Positions 20,801 through 31,204 of a DNA stretch of 64,000 nt are shown here, piece after piece; the stretch's first letter is position 1; each line of letters starts with the position of its first letter. Position numbers and translations under genes: made by a program. The notes under the pieces are model-generated. The model worked only from the letters and a program-made list of their open reading frames with translations, was not told where the DNA came from and searched no databases. Location: assembly GCA_900095095.1 (NCBI GenBank), contig FMBT01000318.1:391242-455241 (forward strand). Direction: 5' to 3'. The stretch comes from Fragilariopsis cylindrus CCMP1102 (taxonomy: Eukaryota; Bacillariophyta; Bacillariophyceae; Bacillariales; Bacillariaceae).

Positions 20801-23573
20801 TGCAGTCCATAGCAAGTATGAATGAGAAGATTTGTGACTGCATTTTCCCTACACTTGGACAATTTTTTTGATGATCATCACGGACCGCAACTGTTACTTT
20901 GTCAAGATTCGCTGCAACAGAAATCATTTCTGAAAAGCTTCGTTGCGTCGTCGATACTGACTTAGAAGAAGGAGGCGGATGCTTTGCGCATTTCAACATG
21001 AGGAGGAGTGCATCAAGCTCTTTCGTCGTCAAGTCACAAATTATTTCTGGGATGTTGACTGTAAGAATGACACTGCTCTTCTCAGAATTGGCTAACATTG
21101 CGAGTTGAGAATCAGTCCCTCTGAGATCCTTTCGGGAATCTGTATCGACTTTCTCGTCGTCGTCGTCATCTTCTTGCCTTGCCTTGAATGAAGATATGGC
21201 TGGTACAATTGGAAACGATTCCCTCCCGAAATTTTTATCCTTTGCTCCAGGTACGGTCTTTACAAAATCAAATGATATTGGTATGTTGGGATTTACCTCG
21301 AGGCGTCCACTGGCAACGAAGACATCTTTTCTGAGCATTTGAGTCTCAAACCCTACTCCTCCTCTTGGAGAAACTACAAAAAAGGCAGAATTATGACAGA
21401 CAAATCTCCCTGAAAGACATGATTGTCCTAGTATTGCATCGTCATTAATTTGTTGCGACTTGAGCTCAAATCCGGTATTTTCACACAGTATCCCAATCGA
21501 GTTCTCTCTAATGATTCCACCAGTTAGTATTTCTCCAGATCGCTCAAACATTGGGGATGTGGATATTTGTTCTGTCAATGGTAAAGAGATGCTTATGGAA
21601 GTACAGTCAAAGGATATAATTGTTCCTGTACTATTTCCAGGATCCTGAGATGCTTTATGCGATGAAGTAGATGGTGCTAACGGTGTCAATTCGGAAAATT
21701 TATGCTGTGCTATTGTCGCAAATTTTGAAATGTTTGTCATAGTCCGTTGTCGAAGAGATATTTCTATCGGTAGAAGTGTGATATTACATATATTATCATC
21801 CCTCTTCTTATTTCGTGTACTGTTCCAGTGAACATTCACACATGGTGCTTGTGAAACCAGAGAATTTTCTTCTTCGTATACTTCACCTTCAGACCAACCA
21901 ATTATGCGTCCAATTTCCACAGCACCTTCATAAGCTGGAGAAAGATGAGCATCTTCTATTTGAATGTGGTTTACGCTCAGAGCCATTTCGTTTATTCGTT
22001 GTGAAGATGATATCGAAAGACTTATGTCATCCAATGTAGCAAGTATATATTCTTCTGGCCCTGAGATTGTTTGATGAAGATGTTGATCGATACATTGAAA
22101 ATTGATCTTGAGACAGGCACTTAACAGGTGGATTCGAAGTTTTGTGTGAATATGACCTAAATAATCGCTGTCATTCGTATCGCTTCGCGAGTGGCATGTA
22201 CTTTCCATTAAGATGGAAGCTGTGTTGTAAAAACTTTGATCATTTGCGTCAAAAAACACGTCGAAAGTTGCATCTTCTACCTCTTCCATACACACATCGT
22301 CCTCATCTAGATACGCATTACTGGGGACTAATATACCCCCTCTTAACTGATTATGTTCTGCCATATGGTAGGCTTCACGGTATTGTCTCATAATTCCAGT
22401 CAATGCCTTCAAATCTTCTCGATCCAGGTCAGCATTCTCAATATGTGGGTTATTCATCATTGAGCTCTGACGAAAGATGGAGACTTCGTCAGACTCCAAG
22501 TTTGCTTCTGTGATGTCAGTCATACCAAGCATTACTTCCTGTATATGTAACAATGAATCATTACCAAAAGACAAATTTATTTGATGGTTCAGCCTTACTT
22601 CGACATCTCGCTGTAAATAACTGTGATCATTATTGTGTTTTTCTGATTTTTGCGTTTGCTGTTGACATTTAAAAGTCTGAGGAAGACCGCATTCAAAAAC
22701 TCGAAGAAAAATTTGTCCGCTTCCTTCCGCTATAGCTACAACCGTCGGAGAAGATACAGTCTTAGGCAAAGATTCTGAGAAGGAGTTTTCCTTAGTTATT
22801 TTGTTTGTTTCGCCCGTGTTTACTACTATTTTCGAGAAATCTATCGCTTTGTTGACTAATATCTTATAATTTGATGATGACTGCACATTCTCCGTCATCG
22901 AATCCACTTCATTATAAGAGAATGACGAGAGCTGAACAGCGACCCATACTTCCCTGGATCGGCTTTCATTCTGTTTGCAAAGTTTGACGTGAACATTTGT
23001 CATTATCAGATTCAATTGAAGTGTGGCAAGTGCAGCGTCAATATAAGAACCAATAATACTCTTCGATGTAGGCTCTCCGTCGTTTGGATTTTCTGTTGCT
23101 TGAGTCGTTGTCTGATTACTACTGGATTTCCCTTGTTTCCTTCGATTGAGATCGATGGGTTCCACCTCGAGAAAAACCCATCTATCTTAACTTCAGCTAT
23201 GAGAGATACTGCTGGTAAGGATTCATTCGATGTTCCCAACTTCATAGCTCTCCATGCCAAGCTAGATTGTGTAGGTGTAGACGCAGACGTAGATGAGAGG
23301 AAGAAGTGTCACTTTCGTAATGATTCTCTCGTAGCGTAAGATTGATCTCCAGTCTATCTATTGTGCCTTTTCGAATCGACAATCCAGGGCATTCGTCCGA
23401 CAATTTCTCGGTTAAGTACGTAGCATCGAGACTGATATTATTCAGAATAAATTTTCCCTCTTGAAGTGAAACATCAATGGAATCGTGTAGTTTTTGAGCT
23501 GCGGAGGCATCGAGGAGAGGACCTAAACTCTCCGCAGTAAAAAGGCAAATAGCCTATGTTTCCAGTCAATCAT
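17817..23573 (-). CDS. ATG2: Autophagy protein ATG2 (bridge-like lipid transfer protein), 5' part with three frame breaks
   Basis: ATG2 moves phospholipid from the ER to the growing phagophore, together with ATG9 and ATG18/WIPI. The main frame (17817 to about 23175) gives about 1,780 residues. It ends in the ATG2 C-terminal region, with FEPFTDVGQGLTDLVILPYE and an amphipathic, Ala/Lys-rich set of helices. The true N-terminus lies upstream at ATG 23573, where MIDWKHRLFAFLLRRV begins the chorein-N domain. It continues through LGPLLDASAAQKLHDSIDVS and SIRKGTIDRLEINLTLREN. Three one-base frame breaks separate these pieces, near 23525 (GTTTAG), 23294-23307 and 23172-23180 (GGGTTTTT). Each would be repaired by one extra base, giving about 1,920 aa in all. 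Since 5 kb downstream is intact, sequence error is likelier than gene death. Confidence 0.82.
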
Positions 23574-24415
23574 GTCCTTTTGTCCTCTCTATGCGATAAG
23601 CAAGATCCAATTTTATCTTAACTTTAAAACGCTACCAACAAATCCATCCCTAGAAACTGATATCACGTCACGGAGAAAATAGAACAGTTATCATTAAGAG
23701 ATTTGGTAGTAAAACTATGACGAGCTGTGTTTTCAAGGACCAGCTATGGTACTACGTAATGAACTAACGTTATGTTACAGCAGCAGATTTTGCTTCATTA
23801 CTAGAATTTATAAGTGTCGTCGTTGATGTCATAGTATGTTCAATGTGTGAAGGCTAATTTCTGTCGAAGAAAAAAGAATTCAAAATTGAAACACGACTTC
23901 TGCACAAATAAGATGATCATTGATTCATTCGATCCTTCATTCTTCCTTCTCATAAAAATCGGAATATACATCGCCATTAACATGCCGCATGGTGCATGGC
24001 GTGACTGAAGTGTGCGCAGTCCCATGCAGGAGAGGCCGCGATTGAAGGATTTCCTTGAGCACCACCGTGAAATACGTAAAATAAATTAAAATCGAGGCTG
24101 TTGAATATAAAAATAAGGGGGCAGTCCTTTTTATTTTGGGGGACTCGAACTAAGACCTTACTAACGTGCTTTGCTATCAATCGGGAGGAATACTAAAGCA
24201 ATGTTCAGTAAAAAGTACAACTTCCAAAAAATCAACAAAACAATACTACAGTAATTAAAAGTATAACCGTCGACAGCGTTGTCGACCTTATATCTGTACC
24301 ATTTATTACTTCGTCAGCTAGCCAGCTAGTAGTAGTAGTAGTAGTGGTGTAGTAGTAGTGCATTAGTATCACTTTTCTTTTGATAATACACTTACATTAC
24401 GGAAAAAACTACATA
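23574..24415. other. Divergent spacer ATG2 / NDUFAF1
   Basis: 842 bp without a supported gene. A minus-strand stretch at 24136-24190 has tRNA-like A- and B-box words but no cloverleaf (see rejected items). A (TAG)n tract lies at about 24330-24360. Confidence 0.6.
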
Positions 24416-25420
24416 ATGAGTTGGAGAAAGATATTTACTCCCGAGAAGGGGAATCAAATGAAACGTTGGACTAGATTTCATCTCACGATGAGTAAAAAAC
24501 GTTGGTTCGAACTGGATCGTGAAAAGAATGGACCAATAACATTGTTTGATTTTTCTACAGTGGAAGATGCTGTCGATGCTGCATTAGGTGTCGATGATAT
24601 TATTGGTGAAGAAAACAATATTAAGAACATTAATAGTAGGGAAAGGAATATTTGGAGAACGACAGATGATTCTCTTATTGGTGGTTATTCAAAAGCTAGA
24701 ACTCAAATGGTCCGAACGAGTAATGACTACAACAGAATAATGAACGGTCAAGAACCGATACCGATATCATTATGGGATGAAGAAGATCATCATCGTCATC
24801 GTCATCGTCGTCATCAAATAATGATAGCTACGAGAATAAGGATATAAATGACGACAAACACGATACTACTAATAATATAGATGAAATGACAATGATGATA
24901 ATGATAAAGATGATTTTGTACCATTTGTACGATGGAAGGGAACACTAGATACACGGGTAAGTAAGGATAGTAAGAAAAACAAAGTAAGGAGATCCGGTTT
25001 TTGTACTATTCTATCTCCAGAATTTCCAATGGGTGGTGTTGATCTCGGTGGACGATACAACGGACTTGAAATTATGTGTCGATCTGATGGACGACCATAT
25101 TCATTTAATTTAAAGGTAGAATCTTTTATTCATGATGATTTATTTCAATGTTTTATTAATATCCCCGCAACAACAACAACAACAACAACAAAAGGAGAAG
25201 GAGGAGGTAAATTTGATAAAGTAGTGTTGCTATTTCAACATTTTATTGTTACCGCGGTGGAAGATTACGAGCACGACAACGATATCTTGACAACAGTATA
25301 AAGATCCAATCTATGGGAGTGACGCTTATGGATGGAACTGATGGTGATTTTGAATTTGATCTATCTCGGATACGCGCTGTCAATTACGACGAAACAGGTG
25401 TGATTGGAAAGGCGGACTAA
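24416..25420 (+). CDS. NDUFAF1: NDUFAF1 / CIA30 complex I assembly factor, three frame breaks
   Basis: CIA30 proteins bind membrane-arm intermediates of mitochondrial complex I. The start [12 protein letters not shown] at 24416 is followed by a Ser/Arg/Lys-containing leader. The CIA30 landmarks then appear in order but in changing frames: [64 protein letters not shown]; and, near the C-terminus, [17 protein letters not shown] with [18 protein letters not shown] and stop at 25420. Frame changes occur near 24786, 24885 (GAAATG) and 25252 (ACCGCGG). Each is restored by one added base. About 335 aa would result. The order and spacing of the landmarks leave little doubt about the family. Whether the breaks are real is open. 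Confidence 0.78.
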
Positions 25421-25567
25421 TTAAAAAAAAAGAGAAAAATTCTTCTCTGTTGGAACGGTACTAAGTAAAATATTCTTTATACTTAGATTTCTATTGATAT
25501 TATAAATAGGACTATCTACTAGCTTAGAATAATCATCGTCATTCAATTTATGTTTCTATAAAGGGAG

Positions 25568-28500
25568 TTAATTTTTGGGAAATTTTAGTTCCGATTGATT
25601 CATGAAACTAAGATCTGGGATTTTCGATTTCAACCTTTGGACAATTTCGAATGATTTCTTTTCGACAGAAGAAATCTCATCATCAATTTCATTAGAGACA
25701 CTTAGGTCCGGAAATGGTGCACTCTCTACCGACACCGGTGTTGAGATATAAATTTTCCGTCGACGTCCTGTAACCGGAGAAGAAGTTTCTAAAGGCATCT
25801 CTTTCCCCGTAGGAAGTTGAATAGGTAGTACATCCGGGACCCTTGCTCTCATTGAAGATTTCCTTCGCTGCCTTTTATCATCAAAATCTGTCTGCGGAGC
25901 ATGGAGGCCAGCCAGAGGGTATTTAAAACAATGAAATGGACCTCGTCCATCGTCATTGATAATCAAAGTAGAGTTTTCCTCCCGTGATATTGTTGCGCCT
26001 TTAAGTTGCCGGTCCAAACAATTATGTTCTAGAACACCTCCTTCAATCTCTTGTGTTGCTTTTAATGAAGCTAAAAATAGTTCCACCGATGCCTTAGGGA
26101 GAATTCCGAGCCGCCAACGTCGCTCCTGTCATCGTTAGAATCTAAGAATGAATAAAGTGCTTGCATTTTGGCAAAAATATTCCTCGTTTTGTTGTTTATC
26201 CTACCAACTGGGGCTAGGGGCGTAAGCGAGTCTTTTACAACCATAGATTGCAGTGTCGGAGCTGCATCGAATTCTCCAAAATCTCCAAAATCATCACCAT
26301 CTTTATCTTCCACTACAGGTGCTGTATCAAATTTTCCAAAGTCATCGTCTACTTCTTCATTTTCTTCTACAAGCTTGGGTTGTTCAGATTTCAAGCTTGG
26401 AGCTGCAGTATCGAATTCTCCAAAGTCGTCATCATCGTCATCATCGTCATTATTACCATCTACAGGTGCTGCATCGAATCTTCCAAAGTCGTCGTCTACT
26501 TCATTTTCTTCTACAACCTTGGGTTGTTCTATTTCCAAGCTTGGAGCTGCAGTATCGAATTCTCCAAAGTCGTCATCATCGTCATCATCATCATCATCAT
26601 CATTATCTTCTACAGGTGCTGCATCGGATTTTTCAAAGCTATTGTCTTCTTCATCTTCTTCTACAACCTTGGGTTGTTCTATTTCCAAGCTTGGAGCTGC
26701 AGTATCGAATTCTCCAAAGTCGTCATCATTGTCATCATCATCATTATCTTCTACAGGTGCTGCATCGAATTTTTCAAAGCTATTGTCTTCTTCATCTTCT
26801 TCTACAACCTTGGGTTGTTCTATTTCCAAGCTTGGAGCTGCAGTATCGAATTCTCCAGAGTCGTCATCATTGTCATCATCATCATTATCTTCCACAGGTG
26901 CTGCATCGAATTTTCCAGAGCCACTGTCTTCTACAACCTTGATTTGTTCTGTTTCCAAGCTTGGAGCTGCAGTATCGAATTCTCCAAAGTTGTCATCATC
27001 GTCATCACCAACATCATCATCATCGTCTACAGGCGCTGCATCAAATTCTCCAAAGTCGTCATTTTCTTCTACAACCTTGGTTTGTTCTGTTTCCAAGCTT
27101 GGAGCTGCAATATCGAATTCTCCAAAGTTGTCATCATTGTCATCACCAACATCATCATCATCATCGTCTACAGGCGCTGCATCGAATTCTCCAAAGTCGT
27201 CATTTTCTTCTACAACCTTGATTTGTTCTGTTTCCAAGCTTGGAGCTGCAATATCGAATTCTCCAAAGTTGTCATCATCGTCATCACCAACATCATCATC
27301 ATCGTCTACAGGCGCTGCATCGAATTCTCCAAAGTCGTCATTTTCTTCTACAACCTTGGTTTGTTCTGTTTCCAAGTTTGGAGCCGCTATATCGAATTCT
27401 CCAAAATCATCAGGATCATCGTCATCATTATCTTCTACAGGTGCTGCATCGGATTTTCCAAGGTCATCATTTTCTTCTACAACCTTGGGTTGTTCTGTTT
27501 CCAAGCTTGGAGCTGCTGCATCGAATTCTCCAAAAGCATCATTATTATCTTCTACAGGTGCTGTATCATCATTATTAGGATTTTCTGATTGAACTTTTGG
27601 AGCTGATATATCATCGTCTTCAAAATCACCGAAATCATTTTCATCGTTATCATCATCACCACGATCATTACCAACTTCTTCTTCATTCTCTTTTCTCTCT
27701 TCTGCATTATTAAGTTGTAGGGGGTCTGGTGTATCAAAATCTCCGAAGTCGCTTTCATCTTTATCACCATCATTATCAACTTTTTCTTCATATTCTTTTC
27801 TCTCTTCTGCATCATTGGATTGATCTGGTTGTAATTTTGGAGCTAGTGTATCAACGTCTTCGAATTCACCAAAGTCATTTTCATCGTTATCATCATTATA
27901 ACCATTCTCTTCTTCTTCATTTTCTTTCCTCTCTTTTGCGCCATTAGATCGATCTGATTGCACTATTGAAGCTGATGTATCAACGTCTTCAAAGTCTCCA
28001 AAAGCATCATCACTTTCATCGTTCTGTTCCTCCTCTCCATCTTTAGACAGTTGTAATGGAATATCATCATTATCTTCAACGGATATTTGAGATTGCGATG
28101 TTGCGGCTATATCAAAATCTACTAAGTCATCATTAGGTCCTTTCTTTTCATCTATTATATCCGTATCTGGTGCAGATTGCAATACAATTTGATCTGATTG
28201 TATTTCTGGAGACGATGTATCAACGTCTTCAAAGTCTCCAAAATCATCATCACTTTCGTCGTTCTGTTCCTCCTCTTCATCCTTAGACAGTTGTAATGGC
28301 GTGCCATCATTTTCTTCAACAGATATATGAGATAGCGATGTTGGGACAATACCAAAATCTAATAAGTCATCATTTTGTTCTTTCTTTTCATCTATTATAT
28401 CCGTATCTGGTGCAGATTGCAGTACAACTTGATCGAAACCATCTAATCCTATATCTTCAATTATGTTGGTAGCTTCGACAACGTCGTCGTTATCGTTATC

Positions 28501-28902
28501 GTCACTATCATCATTTCGTCGTTGCGGTGCTTCATCAGAATCTAAGTATTTTTCCTCGGCTTTTTCTCCATTTAATTCTAATTCAGCGTTCGTTTCGTCT
28601 GCATCTGTGTTGTTATGATCGACGGATTGGTTGTCTTCCCATGTATCGACTAGTTGCTCTCGGTGTTTACGGAGAGCGTCTGAAAAAACATTGTTTGTTG
28701 CCGCAGCCTCCTTATCCAAAACTTGTTTTCGGTGCTTACGAAGTTGTGCAGCAAAATCAGTCCCATCACAATCCATGGTATCTGAACTAGGGCTAGTGCT
28801 TAGCACGGATTCATCTTCGTTTTCTTCAGCAGTCAGCAATGCAGAACCGTCACTACTAATGATAGCGTCGTCGACTTCGACAGTGTCAGCTTGTGGGTCC
28901 AT
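25568..28902 (-). CDS. Very acidic FG[DE]F-repeat protein, candidate AP-1/GGA appendage ligand
   Basis: The frame starting at ATG 28902 gives 943 aa. After one frame break near 26097-26106 (a missing base would restore EFLPKASVELFL), it continues to a stop at 25568, for about 1,110 aa. The N-terminus has two LRKHR-type segments, followed by an 85-residue tandem duplication. About 20 copies then follow of an Asp-rich unit containing DDFGEFD or DFGDFED plus AAPSLETEQPKVVEEN. FG[DE]F fits the peptide class (aromatic-G-[PDE]-aromatic) bound by the gamma-ear of AP-1 and the GAE domain of GGAs, as in aftiphilin and gamma-synergin. The C-terminal 230 residues are more ordered and mixed in charge. 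The trafficking role is inferred from the motif only. Confidence 0.65.
26380..27560. repeat. Coding minisatellite of the FGEF protein
   Basis: Tandem units of about 100-150 bp, all multiples of three, share the words TCGAATTCTCCAAAGTCGTC and AAGCTTGGAGCTGCA (plus strand). Unit lengths differ in their (CAT)n part, which codes for Asp runs. All three forward frames also stay open through the array, a side effect of the repeat. Confidence 0.9.
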
Positions 28903-29529
28903 TGTAGTAGGTCCTACTTTGAGTATTTGCTACTACAGAATATAAATTGCAAAAGAGAAGAGGATTGATTGCTTGATATCGCGATTAAGACCGATCTTTT
29001 CTGACGAGTAAATCTCTGCCTGGCTATTCACAATCTGCCGAAATAAACGTGGAGACGATGGATACTCAATACCGTGTATTTGTACAAGTAATCTTACAAC
29101 CAAGTTTAAAGTCGACTCTTAATTATTGAACTGATTGATGATTAGTGATATTTTAGCATTATTGTGAAAAAGAAAAAAGACAAGTGACCGATAAATTAAT
29201 CTAATTCGGGGGAGGATCTCGATTGTTACAATGAAGGGGGGCCGGGATAAGTTTCGTTTTCACTCAAATTTCCCCCCTTGAAGACATCACTCATCACATC
29301 ATTCCGTCCACACATACTGAATACGTTATCCACACAATTCTACGCACCTGCTGTGTATCGACCAGTATTTCTCGGAAGACAAATAAATACTACTGCCATC
29401 GCAACACTTTATTGTTCTTTGCCATTTGAAAACAGGTCCCAAGTGCAAAGTTCATACATTTCCCGTCGACAACAGAAAAATCGTAGTAGTACTTATTCCA
29501 AGCCACCTTGAAAAAGCAAGAAAATTATC
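28903..29529. other. Divergent spacer, FGEF gene / plastid IF-1
   Basis: 627 bp. A C-rich/G-rich patch lies near 29210-29275. The open frame at 29278-29511 starts at a non-ATG codon and is treated as 5' UTR of the IF-1 gene. Confidence 0.55.
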
Positions 29530-29997
29530 ATGAACAAGCTAGCACAAATTCTCGTTGTACTATTCATTTTTGGTAGTTCCGTTGTTCGGGCGTTTACGGC
29601 GAACGATCCATCAACCAACTTTCTTCCAAGAAATTCTAATTATGCGGTTGCGCCTTCTTTGAGAACTGTTCCGGTCTCCAGTATTTCTTCCGGCAGTGCA
29701 TTATTTGGGAAGAAAGAAGCGAGAGCTCAAGGTAACGAGTCAAAGAGAAAGAAAAATAGAGTAAAGAAGGTGAAAGATGATGTAATTGAAGTGAATGGCA
29801 TAGTTTTAGAAAGTCTGCCGAATGCAATGTTTCGATGTGCCATCGAGGAAGCTCCAGATACGCAAGAACCTGTTCTAGCTACCATTAGTGGAAAAATTCG
29901 AAAGAATTTTGTTAAGATTCTAGTTGGAGATAAGGTCTTAATGGAATTGAGTCCATACGATTTGACACGCGGAAGAATCACATTTCGACATCGCTAA
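29530..29997 (+). CDS. infA: Translation initiation factor IF-1, plastid-targeted
   Basis: IF-1 blocks the A site of the small ribosomal subunit during initiation. This 155-aa protein has a signal peptide ([20 protein letters not shown]) ending in an AF cleavage motif typical of diatom plastid preproteins. A basic linker follows. From about residue 82 comes an OB-fold IF-1 domain: [17 protein letters not shown], then [20 protein letters not shown] and [15 protein letters not shown]. The domain is complete, with the usual C-terminal RITFR end. It is intronless. In many plants infA is plastid-encoded or was moved to the nucleus; here it is nuclear. A mitochondrial destination is unlikely given the signal peptide. 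Confidence 0.92.
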   Translation: MNKLAQILVVLFIFGSSVVRAFTANDPSTNFLPRNSNYAVAPSLRTVPVSSISSGSALFGKKEARAQGNESKRKKNRVKKVKDDVIEVNGIVLESLPNAMFRCAIEEAPDTQEPVLATISGKIRKNFVKILVGDKVLMELSPYDLTRGRITFRHR

Positions 29998-31204
29998 AAA
30001 GAATGCATTTAGTAGGAGTCGATTTGTATTTTGTCTTATATAGTTACATTTCACGCTTTTCTTTGGGTTTCTTTTTATCATGAATGGGTTGGGTTGACTT
30101 GAATAATTTTGTAGAATTGCCTCAAAGTACATCGGACATGAAAGAGAATTATTGGTAGTAGCATCACGGCAGGAATAACAGAAATAAAAGTAATGTAAGG
30201 GGTATATTTACAAGGATACAGTAGACACAACCAAGACAACAGGATCCTAATTTTGTTTTGGACTGAACAAAACGCTAAGTTAAATTTCATATAAACCTAA
30301 TTGATTATGAATTATTTTATCTACAAATTATTTAGGGCAGGAATGCCAATACACGCTATCAAAAAATGAACTTTGCAAGAATTGAACAATGCACATGTAG
30401 CTTGTTTGTTTGATATGAATTATAAATATTTATGTGTGTGTATCTATAGGTACTATGCTTATCAACTGTTGAGTCAAGTTAAGATCAATCACACACTTAA
30501 TACTTTGCTGCTTCCTTTGATTTTTGTTGAATCTACACTTTCTCTCATCGCGAACGAAGGTTTCTTGTTAATCTCGGTCTTTTCAACTTCGTTACTTCTT
30601 ATGCCCTGGTCAAAGATACAGAACCGGTATACATAAACACCTATTGTATCTACCCATACCTGTAATTATACTGCAATGACTGGATCAAGTATATGCAAAT
30701 ATTTCCGCATCAAATCAGATTAAACAAGGCACAGAGACAATAAATTAGAGAAGATAGTAGATAGAACAAGGCTAAAAAAATGTATTAATCACACAGAGCA
30801 CGAGAAAATGCATTGCAGAACAGGGTAGAACAGCAATAGTTGGCGGGAACATGACATGCTCAGTGAATTAAAGAAGCAAGATCATTGAAAATACACAAGT
30901 TCTAATATCAGAAGTTTTGAAATGAGTTTTGGAAAACTAAGTCCAGTATTGTTTGTATGCATTTGACAGTTCTAGCTTGTAGTGATAGATTATCATAGAT
31001 AGCTTACTCGAATATATTGGAAGATGGAAATCACAACAAAGACTACAAGATTGTTCTCAAATTAGTTGGACTATCGATTTTTTTACTGAACCAGGAATCA
31101 ACTTTAGATCTTATTATTTTTACCATCCCCAGAGATAAAATTTGGTATGATTATCATAAATGTTTCATATACTACTTCAGAAGTAGTAGTATCATTTGTG
31201 ACAA
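29998..31204. other. 1.2-kb convergent spacer
   Basis: Between the 3' ends of IF-1 and the SMPD4-like gene. Two modest open frames (30373-30636 and 31017-31262, plus strand) lack codon structure or motifs that would support them. Nothing else was recognised. Confidence 0.55.

Noticed and set aside
24136-24190. Minus-strand tRNA-like stretch (TAGCAAAGCACG A-box word, AGTTCGAGTCC B-box word)
   Set aside because: Only about 13 bases separate the boxes, and neither the T-stem nor an acceptor stem pairs. At best it is a worn tRNA fragment or a SINE-type relic.
26168-27592. Very long plus-strand open frames (474, 446 and 229 aa) opposite the FGEF gene
   Set aside because: All three forward frames are open because the coding minisatellite has units that are multiples of three. 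The peptides are Ser/His/Ile-rich shadows of the Asp-rich repeat.
29278-29511. Possible upstream exon or uORF before IF-1
   Set aside because: The open frame starts at TTG, ends before the IF-1 ATG and lacks recognisable motifs. The IF-1 frame already has a full signal peptide.
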